Under the pieces are notes generated by a model, which saw nothing but the letters and a program-made list of their open reading frames with translations, was not told where the DNA came from and did no database searches. From Asterochloris sp. CNOR1 (Eukaryota; Chlorophyta; Trebouxiophyceae; Trebouxiales; Trebouxiaceae), in NCBI GenBank assembly GCA_963969365.1, contig OZ017763.1:310001-374000 (forward strand): 64,000 nt of DNA, read 5' to 3'. The number at the start of each line of letters is the position of its first letter. Position 1 is the first letter of the stretch. Below are positions 10,501 through 22,220 of this stretch, piece by piece. The translations under genes and the position numbers were made by a program.

Positions 10501-13500
10501 AAGGAGGCTGCACTGGGCGCTGAATCTGAGCCTCTGAGGCGACGCCAGCTGCCAATCCCTATGTGAGCATATGTCATTGTGCAGCCTTCAGAGAGCAACA
10601 GGACAGCACTGTCAAGTGGCAGATGTGGACATGCGAAGTGGTTGCACTTGCTGCATGGGCAGGCACAGGAATGCACCGATTTTGCACTGCATGTGCAAAA
10701 GATCTTGTTGGCAGCGCTTGTTCAGGGTCTTGCAAGTTGTGCCTGCTGTGCTCAGTGCAAGCAGGCTGCTCTCCAGTGAGCCAGGGATCTCACAGCTGCT
10801 GAACTATCATGCAGCCCTCAGGCGGCTACTGGGTGTCTCTGGCCATGATCAAGAGGGCTAGGGCCGCCAATCAGGCCCCTGCGCAACAAGTTGACAGCCT
10901 GTGCACTGCCAGGCAGTCCAAAGCGCCAGCTTGCCATTGAGATGCCATGCATCACGCCTGCTGACCTTCTGCTTCCAGAGCCTTGAGGGGGCGCTACTTC
11001 CATCTGCAGCTGGGGCGTGACGCAGTGCGTGCGTGGGGTGCTTTTCCCATCTGTAGCTGGGCCATGACGCAGTGCGTGCCTGGTGTGCTTCTCCCATCTG
11101 CAGCTGGGGCCTGACGCAGTGCATGCCTGGGGTGCAGGGATGCTCTGGCGCAGGAAGTTGAGGCCGTCAGGGCTGATGTGAGTGCATTTGCGGCGAGGCT
11201 CGAGGAGGATGGGTGCCTGGGGGCCATGGCGAGCAAGTGCTGCACTCAAGGCTCGCACTGACGCCGTCGTTGCAGCAGTCGGGCAGCTGCCCCCACCCCC
11301 AGCTGGGCAGGGCAGCCGGGGCACAGCTTCCTGTGCAAGCAGTGACGGCGCAGCCCTACCAAAGGTTGCTGCTGCAGCAGAAGCAAGCAACAAGGCTGGC
11401 CAGGCACTGGCAGCACAGCAGGGAGGCAGCTGTGGCGTGCTGGGGGCCACAGGTGCAGCTCCCACAGGCGCCACAGGCACCTCAAAAGACACCTCAGCTG
11501 GGCAGGCCACCAGGGGCAGCTCAGGCGCAGCCCTGCCAGAGGTGGGTGTCACAGCAGAAGCAAGCCACAGCGCTGGCCAGGCACTGGCAGCACAGCGAGG
11601 TGGCAGCTGTGGCGTGGCAGTGCCTGACAGTACAGGTGCTGCCCACCGCGCAGGGGATGCGGCTGATGGGCAGGGGGCCGCTGCAGAGGCCCAGGCACAG
11701 TCTGGCAACGCAGCTGCCCAGCAGCGCGACCCACAGCTACATGAAAAGTGAGTGCAGCTGCATGCCCGTCTGTCAACATGCACAGGGTGCTTCGAGGTTC
11801 TGCCTGGATGCGGAGATGTTGGGAAGCTACACTTCCCCTGCTGGTCTTGCACAGTCTGATCAGCCTCCTTCACTGTCTGCACTGTGCCTTGGCAGTGCTC
11901 CCTTATGTGACTTTGCACATTTGGCCAGCCCGGCATGCCTTTCAGCCTGCCTCAGCGTCCGCGATGCCCACAGCATACTCCTGCACAGATTGCATGCGCC
12001 AGCACTCGCCAGTGGTGCCTCCAACCTTGCTCGTGTAGCAAGCCTTGCGCCTTGCAAGAGCTCAGCAAGACCCTCATTGCCCTGCACAGTCTGCACGCTG
12101 CACACAGGCAAGTTTTCCCTCAAATGAGGCCTCATGCTTGCAGGGAGCGCCTCCGTGGCAATGACCTGTACCGTGCTGGGAAGCTGGAGGCAGCCCTTGG
12201 GTGCTCCCTGTCCATCCACAGCGCGGACCCCACTGACATCCATGCCCTCGACAACCTGACGCTGACGTACCTCAAGCTGGGAATGAATGAGAGGGCAGTG
12301 CGCGCTGCTGAGCAGGTGCGCCAGGTTTCTGCTGTGTGCTTGCAGCAGTGGGGAATGCGGAGGCATGAGGGCTCTACAGCAGAGCAGCATGTCAAGGCGC
12401 AGCACCAGCAAGGTGCGCGGGGATCCTGCAGCGCTTCATGCAGCAGCTTATGATGAGCCACAGCCTTACAGTGATGCAGCATGTCAAGGCCCTGTTGACT
12501 GCCAGTGAGGTGGGCTGGGGGCCCTGATCTGGCAAGGTAGTGTGTTTGCAATGCAAGGGCAGCATAGAAGTCGCTATGCACCCGCCAGTGAGGTGGACTG
12601 TGGCCCTGCACCGTTGTGATGGATGCGCTGCCATCAATGATTGATGCACAGACATGGAAGTCAGGCTGCTGCAAGGTGCATATGGAAGCAGTCAGCACTG
12701 CCAGCAAGATACACCATTGTCTGGCTTTGCTGCAAGGCGAGCATTGTCTGGCCAGGGCATGTGAGAGGCACAGGGGCTTGTCTTGCAGAGGGCAGGCCCC
12801 ACACCTGCAGCATCTTCTATGTGGTCACAGCTGACTGCCTGACCGGGTGTGGGCCAGATGCGTCTCACACCCTGCTGAAAATTATTTTTTACTGAGTCGA
12901 AGAATATGAGCGCTGGCGTCCCTGGTCTGCCTGCAGATGCTGAAGCAACCCAAGGGCAACCATGTCAAGGCCTGGGCTTACACAGCAACGGCATCATTGT
13001 CCTTGAAGCACTGGGACCTGGCCATCAAGGTGAGCTCAGGCACACTTGACAGCCAGCATGGTCTGCTGCCAGGCCTGCCCGCATCATGTATCTCTGCACA
13101 GCCTTCAACGGCACAGACCGCTGTAGGGGGACTTTTCACGGCGGCCTCAAGCGTCAACACAGGGCACCTCTTGGGCTCAGATGCAGCCATGCCTGCCTGT
13201 TTAAGAGCAGACACAACATCAACAAGACCAGGACAGACTGCCCTACCACGCCAGACCCTGCTTAGCCTTGTGGCTCAAGCTGCCTCCTGGTGCACGCCTG
13301 CAGGCTTGCCATATGGCGGTGAGCACAGAAAGGGATGACCCTACTGCCAAAAAGTTGCTGGACCTGATGGAGAGGAGAAAAGTCAAGGCAGGGCTGCGTG
13401 TCAGCCAGGGTGCCACCACCAAGGAGCAGGTGTACCAGGAGCTGCTGAAGAGGCACCCTGCTGTGGTGCGAAGCAGGCAGTCAACTGCGAAGACCTGCCC

Positions 13501-16500
13501 TCAGGCAGGCAGCAGCTGTGCTACTCACCCAGAGGAGCAGCTGCAGGCAGGGGAGGAGCTCATCGTAGGGCCCCAGACATGCAACACCCAGCAGGTGAGG
13601 TGGTGTCAGGACACCTTGATCGGGCAGCGGATTGCATTCTGCAGGTGGCTCTTCATGCATATTTGTGTGTCAGGGGTCTGCAGCAGTGGGGCTGGCATCA
13701 CATGGCGTTGAGATAGTGGTCCAGAACTGCTGGGCCTCTCATAGCCGAGGCAGCTTTGTTCTGGTGCAGGTCAGGCCAGCTGGAGTCCCGGCCTTTGCAG
13801 CAGCAACACAGGCTGGCAGGGGCTGCAGCGAGCATGATCGTGCTGCAAGCAGCAAGGCAGGTGGAGGCAAGCAACAAGGAAGTCTGGCCGCTGGTGCAAA
13901 GCAGCAGCAGTCAGAGGGTCTGCTGCAGGCAGCAGAGGAGCCCAGTAGCAGGCCTGAGACCAGCAAGACCCAGCAGGTGATTTGACCAGCAGCCCCCATG
14001 TTATGGTGACCATTCCTCCTGTCTTTGCATCTCTGCAAGCAGTCGTCAGCATACCTGCGTGCCCAGTGGTTGGCAGCTCCAGCGCTGCAAGTGTGCTTGT
14101 TTGTGCTGTTAGCTGACCAAAATGGTTTCACTGTAGGTGGCAGGCGAGCCAGCTGGTGCTGCAGCAGCATCAGACAAGACAGCATCTGACAAGACAGCAT
14201 CAGACAAGACAGCAACTGCGAGTTACATAGACGAGAATGTGTCTGCACAGGTGAGTCTGAGCCAGCTTGCCCAGCAGCCCAAGTTCTCCCCTCCCACTGG
14301 CTCCAGCCCAACGGTATGGCTGATCTTCTCCTGTGCATGTTCAGTAGCACTGATATGCTTCAGGACAGCACTTGCTGCTGAGATGGCATTTGGCCTTCTA
14401 CATCAAAAGAGTCCTGGCTACCCGTGACTCCTCTTAGTTGGACTGTGTGTGTGCATGTGCATGTAGGCCGCAGAGCTGAACACAGGGACCAGACCGGGTG
14501 CTGCTGGCGCCAACTGCGTGGCCCTGGCAGGGACGCCTGCTGTGAGCCCTGCAGTGGACCAGGTGTGCATGCAGTCTCTTACATTGCCTGCTGCAAACAG
14601 TGCCTGCTGCAAAGTGTCACATGCTCAGTAGCCTTTTGGTGGACACCACCAGAGCTGCCTTTCTGGGAGCAGTTCTTGGCTCAAACAAGTGGGACACGAG
14701 CAGCTGACTTGACAGATACTTGGAGCGTTGCTGCTCCAGTGAAATGTGTCTTGAGGCTGTCACCCATGCGCCACAAAGCCCAAGCTGGCCTCATCACAGC
14801 TTCGTGCCTAAGAGAGCTGGAACGGCTGGTAAGTCTGAGCCAAGGCAATTGCAGTTCCACCAGTGCAGCCCTGTGCAACGTCAGGGAACCTCATGCCACG
14901 TCGTTGTCCTCAAAACCTGCTCAGGGGAAGGAGGGAGATCACAGCTCCGCTCCAGCAGCAAGCAAGGCAGAGAGCAAGGTCAGCACTGACACCGCAATCA
15001 CCACATTAGACAGCAAACCTGATGCTTCTGCTCCTGTGTTCCCCGCCATGGGCGACCAATCAGCCGCCCTTACAGCTGCCACCCCTGGAGCGCAACAGGT
15101 CAGCAGTGCACCTGCAGCTACCCCACCAGTGCAATGGTTGCCCTCTGCATGCCTGCACTGCCCTGTGGCAGGCTCTGACCCTCAGTCACAACCGGTCATT
15201 GCCTGACCTGTTTGCATGCCTGAGCTGCCCTTGGCGGGCTGGTGGGCTACAGGAGGTCAAATTCTTCGCCGCACAAGTCATCAGCGCCATGCCTGGCCTG
15301 TCTGCATGCTTGAGCTGTACTGTGGCAAACAGTGTGTTACCGTTGCTGCACAGTGTCGTTCACTGCACGTGATTCCTCAGCCATACTCTGGATGGTCCAG
15401 CTGTCTTGCTTTTGCCAGGGCTCCGTGGATTCAGCAGCTGCCATGCCACAGCAAGACATTGTGGCTACTGTGTCCAGGTGGAAGAAGCTGCAAGCACACC
15501 TGTGGAGGGCATCAGCACAGGGGACTTGCAGGTGGCAAGTATCCCAGGCTCTGCTGTCCCTGCTGGGTGTCCCACAGCTGCTGCTGCAGAAGGTAGGAGC
15601 ATCTCACATTGGCAACACTGGTGCACAGCCAACCCACCCAGTCATCAGGGTCTGGCAGCTCATGGTATCGTTGGTAGCAGTACCTGGCAGCTCTCCTCTG
15701 AGCCTGCTTTCCTGTCCTCATCACCTGCAATCTTCATGTTGTGCAGCACATGCAGGCAGCCCACTCAGCATGCCCGGCACAGTGACACGATGCCATGATG
15801 CTGCACAGGTGCCATGCCACACGCAACACCCCAGTATTGCAGCAACAGCATTGGACCCCCCGGGGCAGGCAACAGCAGCAACCCATGCGAGGCAAGTGCT
15901 GATGCTGAGGTGGGCACCGCACAAACCTTGGCCATGGGGAATGTTGCTTGGCACACAAGTTGCTTGGTATTGACAGCAAGCGAGCAAAGTGGTGCGCCCT
16001 GGCACTGCTCTGGTGACCTTTTGAGCAACGTGCCCTGCATGAACAGTCCTTTTGCCCTGAGCTGGGGCAGCCTGGAAGATGAGCCCAGTCATACACACTG
16101 CTGTTGCAATTGAGCTGTGTGCCTGAGCAGGCTCCCTTCGAGATGAGGCCCAGCCTGCAGACAACCAATTGCAGCAGAGTTCAAGACAGCTGCCTGCTCT
16201 GGTACACAGACTTGCTGTGCTGTGTGCATGCCTGCAGATCAGCCACATGTCGGAGCCGGAGGCTGCCATACTCTGCTCCCAGCAGCCTCTCAGCAGGCCC
16301 AAGTGTGCTGTTGTACATGCCAGCAGACTTTGCACATCAGCGGGGCTGACGCTGCCACAAATTTGCTGCAGGCTGGCTCTGAGCAGGCCCAGATGTCTGC
16401 TGCGCATGCCCATCTCCAGACCAGGCACTTGAAACAGCCACAGGCTGCCACAAAAGTGCTCCAGGCTCGTGGCGAAGATCTCCGTCGGCTCGCTTTCTGG

Positions 16501-16629
16501 CAGCAAACCTGCCTGACGGTGGCAGACGACCTGGCGAGCAATGATCCCCGCATCCCCCGGTCGCTGATGAGGGATGTCATCTTCTCCGATGGGAGCTTTG
16601 TTAGCAAAGTATGTGCTATGTGCTGCTGA
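7582..16629 (+). CDS. TPR-repeat protein with long low-complexity tail
   Basis: Function unknown; TPRs usually bind other proteins. Well-phased exons: 7582-7761 (GQLERAMALYKKVAEMWPTA, TPR-like), 8628-8813 (ALLLRVGALHAIGDTLGAAS), an Ala-rich exon ending 11747, 12144-12315 (ERLRGNDLYRAGKLEAALG, a clear TPR helix pair), 12937-13029 (HVKAWAYTATASLSLKHW), 13304-13594, 13770-13976, 14137-14250, 14467-14562, one ending 15098, 15478-15592, and one beginning 15809. A coiled-coil exon lies at 9536-9665. From about 13.4 kb the protein is Ala/Gln/Lys/Ser-rich, with repeated exon ends of TQQ type. The last exon contains LRRLAFWQQTCLTVADDL and stops at 16629. The true start, 9.0-11.2 kb and 14.6-16.3 kb are unsettled; two genes are possible. 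The layout recalls TPR co-chaperones, but no diagnostic domain was seen. Confidence 0.6.
8852..8975 (+). repeat. Degraded copy of TPR exon 8628-8813 with its donor
   Basis: The intron repeats roughly the last 120 bp of the exon about 162 bp downstream. Shared blocks include GGAGAC-CTG, the GCCAG core and CCTGGCACCGCAAGGTGAG against CCTGGCACGGCAGAAGGTG. A GTGAG donor is present in the copy. The reading frame is lost. Confidence 0.7.
10178..10490 (+). repeat. Three diverged repeats of about 120 bp
   Basis: Copies near 10178, 10295 and 10416 share CTGCACACCCCTTGC-type sequence. The last two continue into GATGAGGGTC and a GTGGCAGG block. In one frame the last two read MRVEAANTAVAG and MRVKGVKIAVAG, so they may be a duplicated exon of the TPR gene, or relics of one. 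Confidence 0.6.
10999..11137. repeat. 47-bp tandem repeat, three copies
   Basis: CATCTGCAGCTGGGGCGTGA recurs with few changes at 11001, 11048 and 11095. Each unit contains GACGCAGTGCGTGC-like sequence and ends in GGTGC. It lies just upstream of the Ala-rich exon of the TPR gene. Confidence 0.85.
14167..14211 (+). repeat. 15-bp coding repeat (ASDKT x3)
   Basis: Three nearly perfect 15-bp units GCATCAGACAAGACA encode ASDKT three times inside the exon 14137-14250. Only one base differs between units, so expansion is recent. Confidence 0.9.
16240..16430 (+). repeat. Internal duplication in the last TPR-gene exon
   Basis: The stretch beginning CTCAGCAGGCCCAAGTGT near 16288 is echoed near 16379 (CTGAGCAGGCCCAGATGT). 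This gives SQQAQ and SEQAQ in the frame that continues to the final stop. Confidence 0.5.
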
Positions 16630-17268
16630 TGGCTTCCGACTGAGAGGACATGCATGAGAAGGCTCTGCTCTGCCAGTGCCACACTGTCTCTGAATGCTGG
16701 TTTGCCGGTAGAGACCACCTGGCAGGCTCGTGGGGCTACGTCTGCAGCCTTGGCACAGCCATGTTCCAGACTAGGGGCGATAGGTGCTTTGCCTTCCATG
16801 TCTACAAACAGCTGGTGGGAGTGTGCCGTGCTTAATACAAAGACCCTGCCAGCCACATGCAGTGCCTGAAGCAAATCATGCGCTGCCTACAGATAATCTT
16901 TGCACTGGTTTGCCGCCGGGCATTGGCAGCACAGGAGCAGGCGGTCCTTTCAGTGGCCGTCAAACACATCGATGTTTGATCTTCAAGTCCTGCTGATGTG
17001 CCCTCCGATTCTAACCAAAAGAGCTCCAGAGCAGGCTTCAAGCAAGTGCATGCTCCGCTTGACAGGGCACATTTGCACAGCCTTTGAGACACATGTCATA
17101 AGCTAACCCTGGTCCTGGCTGCCTTCAAGGCCATACCCAACTGTTTGGCAATTGCAATCATACAAAGTTGCTGCCTACTGAAACAGTCACTACTCGAAAA
17201 AATCTCTGCCTCTTTGACTTGTGCAGTATGATTTGTCAGCTCAACCCATCCACCTAGTGTCCTTTTGT
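16630..17268. other. Convergent intergenic region
   Basis: Lies between the 3' ends of the TPR gene (plus) and the decarboxylase (minus). No exon or structured RNA was recognised. The overlapping frames at 16650-16870 lack domain similarity. Confidence 0.4.
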
Positions 17269-20200
17269 TCAGGTTGTTAAGTCAGCGACTTGGAGCACCA
17301 GGATGGTCTGCAATGTCTGGTCCGAGGCGCCAGTTACACAGCCGCCATGGTGCACCACCTGCTGCAGCTGTTGGAGCACAGCTTCTGTGAGTGGCTCCCC
17401 AGGGAACGCCAATGGCACTCCAGGGGGATAAGGGCACAATAGCTCGGCACTCAGACGGCCCCTGGCTGTATTTGTGGATACCCTGCACAGTGGAAGCAGG
17501 CCTGATGTCCTTGAGCAGGGGCCTTGGAGCTCAACATTCTGTGGGCACAGTGAAGAAGTAATCAAGCGTGCAAGAAGCCAGCGAGACCTCAAACTCACCT
17601 CTCTGTCTCTGCAAAGAGAGCATCTCGCGGATGGTAGGCGCCCTCTGCAAAGGATGAGGGGGACACTACGGTCTCCCTTGGCATTGACTCCAGTGCACCA
17701 CGGCCACTAGCTGGTCTTTGTGGACTGCTCTCCTTTGTGAGCTGTGATATGGCCGACAGAAAGGGCGGTACATCAAGCTGGCTGCTTCCTTGTCCCAGCG
17801 CCAGCACAATCACCTGCATGCTGGAAGTCTCATGGGCACTATCCTGAAGCTGCTGCAGCATTGCAGCAGTGTGTGCTACAGTTGAAGGCATGGTGCAGAT
17901 GGGAGCTGCATGCACTAAGAATGTAAACGCACGTATCCATGACCAGAAACTTGTCAGTCTGCTCCGCGCGCTAAAGAACCTGATCAATACAGCACAACCA
18001 ATGCTGTGCCCTGACATGCTGTGGGCATGATTGTCTGCCATGTCATGCGCCCGCCAGACTGAGGACTGCTGCGGCACAGCGATGAGTGCAGTGGGCTGCA
18101 TGCACAAGCTCACAGTGGCAGCTCTTGCCTTGGCTTGTTGTCGCCAGATCCGGCGGGAGCATTACTGACAGCGCCAGACTTGTGTGCAGTGTCCAAGGCC
18201 TGACACCAGGCTCACCTGCCTGGTGGCCAACTCCAGGAAGATGTTTCGTGTCTCCAGCCAGGCAGCCACCTCAAAGCCGGTCATGCCCAAGGCCTCAACC
18301 TGCAGCACCAAGATATCCAGTTCGTTACCATTCAAATTTCGTCAATGCCCTCTGCAGCTGTCCACTCTGCCCGAGGGCGAGGTTGCGTTGACCTGCAGGG
18401 TCAGCAGTGTTGCATTTCACAAGGTTCTACTGCCTGGGATTGGCAGCAGCCAAGACTTTGACAGGAGCCACCTCAATGCGCAAACTTGAACAGGCTGCCC
18501 ACCTGGAGTGTGATGCGTAGGGGATCAACACACAGAGGTTGCCCACTGCGAGAACTGGGGCCTGCAGGTGCAGCTCAGCTTGATGTTGTGGGGCCAGCAG
18601 AGCCACAGCGCAGCATCTTTTGCAGCAGAGCGGCTGCAGATAAATGGGGCTGCTGGCTCACAAGGCTGTCAGACAGTGCTGCGCATGCAAAGCTGCCACA
18701 ACATGTTTGTCGACATTGTGTGCCACCACAGCTTCTTGAGTATACGTCACGGTGACTCTAGGGCCCCCTCAAGAGCAAGCTGAGCCCCTGATTTCCCAAC
18801 ATGGGCCTGGCGTGTTCAGGGTGAGACTTGGGTAGAACAGGTACAGTCAGGCCTGATGTACTGGTGACAGCATGTGCACAAAGATGCACACTGCCACCCA
18901 TGCAAATAAGGGCCAACATACAATGCAGTGACTTACTGCTGCTGAGGATGGTCAAATGCTCTGAATGTGCGCACATGGCAGTTCGAATCTGGCGTGCAGC
19001 CTGTAGAGGCCCCTCCCAGGCACCCGGCTGCTGCGCCTGAGCCCGTGCGGCATCAAGCGAAGCCATGAGAAGGTAGCTGGGGCTGGAGGACTGCAGGCAA
19101 CAGGAAGACAGGTGGCATGAGGCCTGCTCAGGTGAAGCATCTAGCAGGGATCAGCAGCAACTGGCTGGGGCTGGAGGACTGCAGGCTACAGCATCACAGA
19201 AGGCCTAGCAGGGCTCCCAGCAGCAGGAGAGCTGCAGGGAGCCGCACAGCAACAACCCTTGAGACTGTCAGCTGAGACATCCAAGCTGACACAAGCAGCC
19301 ATGGGTGAACCCGAGCACAGGCATGCGCCCCAGCGCGTCCCAGCTGGGGTCCTGCGAGGAGGTGCTGATGTGGGGCCTCCAGAGCCGCCTCTTTGCATGC
19401 CTGCTGGGCGCTCTCCCTGGGCATTGTGACCTTGCCTGCAGGAGACTGAGCGCCAGCTGAAGGCGCTGCTGGCTGACTCGGCCGCCTTGCATGTGCAGCA
19501 TGGATGCCTGGGTCAGGGAGGACAAAGTCTTGTGGGTGGACTGCACTGCGATGTCTGCGCCAGCTGCCATTGCGTCCTGCAGGGTGCACGCCTGTGCTGT
19601 TGCTGCGTTGCTGCACAGGCAGCAACCGGTGCTGCCATGCCCCACAACACAAGCGCTGCCACTGTTCCCTGCAGAAGTAGGCACTCTTATCTTGCCACAG
19701 TGCAAGGTGTCTGTGCTGTCAGGCTGCACGGCGTAATCACCAGGCAGGGGCAGGCGCAGCTGCTGCCCTCTTCAAGGCCGCTTGGCCCTCAAGAGGTGCA
19801 CAGGTCAGCATGCGAGGCTGCTGCAGGGAGTGCCTGCTGCAGCTTCCCTTGCAGGACAGCATACCTGTGGGAAGGCCTGGTGGAAGCAGAAGTGGCTGCC
19901 ATGCGCTTCGTCCACAATCAGGGGCACCTGCCAGCGATGGCAGACCTCAGCTATGCCTGCAGCAGGAGCATGTGTGGGTGTTGGCCTTCACGGCGGGGCA
20001 GATGAGCCGCAAGCAGAGCGTGGGAATGCTGCACAAGGCACCTATGCAGATAGCCCAGAAACACAAACTTGCACGGCTGCCAGCCTGTTGCAGCACATCA
20101 CTCCCACAGGGAGGCCCACCTGCCGCATTGGAGCATGCCCCATAGTAGGTGGGAGACGTGATCAGCACGGCTGAGCAGGGCCAGCCATTGGCCTTGCCAG

Positions 20201-21260
20201 CGAGGGCCAGGGTGTCCTCCACCACTTCAGCCGTCACATGGTGCGCTACTCCAAACTCTGCGTCCTCCACGGGTGCCATCCAAAGCGGGTCAACACCTGC
20301 GCTGCAAAAGGGTGGCAGCCCTTTGATGCCAAAGCTCCTGACTTTTGAGCAGTTGTGGACAACCCATCAGCTGTGTGGCAGCCATGCAGCATGCCAGCCT
20401 GCAGCCTACCCCTTGGGGAAGCATGTCTGCTATCCACCTGCCCACGCCGTGGCCGCAAAGGGCTGGCTTTTGGCTGATAGGCAACATTTAGCATGCCTTC
20501 CCGTAGCCTGCTGCCCCACACATCCACTTGCCAGCACAGTGGCCCCAGAGGCTGGTTTTGTGCAGGGCCAGAGGCAAGCAACAGCCTGCAGGCTGGCGCA
20601 GGTCCACCCACCTGCCAGCGCCATGGCCTCATAGGCCGACTTGTGGCAGTTTCGAGCCAGCGCCAGCCTGCTGCCAGGTCGGCAGGTGGCCATCACTGCA
20701 GCGTGGACGCCGACAGTGGTGCCATTGACCAGGAACCAAGTCCTGTCCGCCCCAAAGGCTGCTGCTGCCAGCTGTTGGGCCTCCAGAATGGTGCCCTGAG
20801 GGTCTGAGAGGTTGTCCAGGCCTGCAGGTCAACAACACCCTGGCTCAGTTCCTGTGGCGCGCTGCAGGCCCGGTGGGGGCGACAGCACTGCACATAATGC
20901 AGGCTCTGCTGTCTCTGCAACTGCGGGTTGTGATGGCGCCATGAACAGCGTGTCCAAAGTTCTGATGCCTCATCAAGGCCTTTGCCTGAGCATGCAGATG
21001 TGCGACTTGCATGAGGTGCACCTGTTAGCTCTGTGAGGTCGCCGCCTGCTGCAGCATGCAGAAGGTTGCGACTGGAATCCAGCAGTCCCGCGCCGTGCTG
21101 CACCATAGCTTCAGGGTCAGCAGCGGCTGGCAACACAGCCGCGTTCAGCTGTTACCCACCTTGTGACCCGGCACGTGGTAGGAGATTGCATTTCTGGCTG
21201 CATGCTGCAAAACTGCATCCAGCAGCGGTGTCGCAGGAGCAGCAGCAGCTTGGAGTGACT
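17269..21260 (-). CDS. Orn/Lys/Arg decarboxylase, short prokaryotic type
   Basis: PLP-dependent fold-type-I amino-acid decarboxylase of the SpeA/YaaO type, expected to feed polyamine or cadaverine synthesis; the substrate cannot be read from sequence. Minus exons: one ending 21160, then 21097-21022, 20821-20612, 20296-20120, 19956-19865, 19576-19436, 19090-18937, 18561-18503, 18299-18216, 17813-17599 and 17482-17269. All junctions keep phase, giving 472 residues after the first exon. In order: TPLLDAVLQH and YHVPGHK; GLDNLSDPQGTILEAQQLAA; ITSPTYYGACS; VPLIVDEAHGSHF; the PLP lysine in VQSTHKTLSSLTQ; SPSYLLMASLDAARA; DPLRITLQ; GMTGFEVAAWLE; and C-terminal SAELLCPYPPGVPLAFPGE. The intron after 19436 has a GC donor. 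The first exon's 5' boundary and any transit peptide are not resolved. Confidence 0.93.
19155..19195 (-). repeat. Copy of acceptor and exon start (exon 19090)
   Basis: CTGGGGCTGGAGGACTGCAG occurs at the true acceptor (about 19075-19095) and again about 80 bp upstream of it in the intron. On the minus strand both read CTGCAG followed by TCCTCCAGCCCCAGC, making a decoy acceptor. Confidence 0.75.
20435..20565 (-). repeat. Two copies of decarboxylase exon 20821-20612 end
   Basis: The exon end KSAYEAMALAGG is followed in the intron, in the same open frame, by KPASGATVLASG (about 20520-20565) and SQPFAATAWAGG (about 20435-20480). Each copy keeps a GGCAGGTGG or GGCAAGTGG donor-like end. Confidence 0.75.
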
Positions 21261-22220
21261 GTCCAGACCGATGTGGCCGTGATCGCCAAGGACCCAGGAG
21301 AGCTGAACGTCGACAATGGGCATATGATTCTGGCGGAGCTCGCAGTGCCTGCTGCCGCAACATGCATGGATGCTCGACTTGTGAAGTGGGACATGGGCTC
21401 ATTTGGGGCTTCCAATCGCTTTGCTGATGCTGGTAAGCAATGCAATCTGAGACAGTGTCTACATCACAGTGACTGCTCAAGTTCAGATGCTAGCTCCGGG
21501 AGCTAGCCATAGCGGTGGTTTCAGATTCTTCTTCTAGGCCGAAGTTAGCAGCCATCGCTCACATTGTGTTGACTCAATTGTGAGCAGCAATCTTAAGCAA
21601 CCAAGGCCCTTCAGGAGAGGTACCTCAAGCTATTGGTGACATTTGGAGGGCCATTTGAGCTAATGAGTTCATAGCACTGCTTCTCAGTTGGCTGTCTGTT
21701 AGTTAAGGTGGGTCCGGGAGCCACTCTGCTTTGCTTTCTGCTGCTCTCAGTGTGCACAAGGCCTCCTAGCAATTGCCTGTTTCGACAACAGCTGTTGTCT
21801 GCAGTATGTTGTGCTGTTTTGTGACACACTGGTGCATCCACCTGCTGCAGGGGCGCAGGACAGAAGAGGCAAAACGGCCCCCCTGGGCGCTTGCACTCAC
21901 TTGCCCCCACACCCTAAAGATTGGTCAGGCACCCCTTGGCGGTGTGCTGGTGGCTCACATGCCAGGGCGCTTGGCAGACAAAGGCTTTGACGACGTTGCC
22001 CTGCCCCAAAGGTCAGCCAGCAGCAGTGCAAACTGCGCTACCTCAGTGTACACAGTGGCACTGTGGCTGACAGTATACAGCAGCCCCTGCAAGCTCCTGA
22101 CAGCCAGACACGGTTCCTTTACAGAGGCTTGGCAGCTGATGACGGCAGCGGTACCTTCCTAGAGTTTCATTACATCAGCAAGGGCGCCCTCGGCAGCATC
22201 CTCTCAGATCAAACCCTGTG
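21261..22220. promoter_or_regulatory. Divergent upstream region, decarboxylase and PHD gene
   Basis: Separates the minus-strand decarboxylase from the plus-strand PHD gene. The frame of the first decarboxylase exon stays open to about 21480, so part may be coding. No promoter motif was recognised. The first exons of both genes, or transit-peptide coding, could lie here. Confidence 0.35.

Noticed and set aside
10818-11936. 372-codon minus-strand open frame
   Set aside because: It overlaps plus-strand TPR-gene exons with good phase and splice sites, and is a GC-driven shadow of an Ala/Gln-rich coding region.
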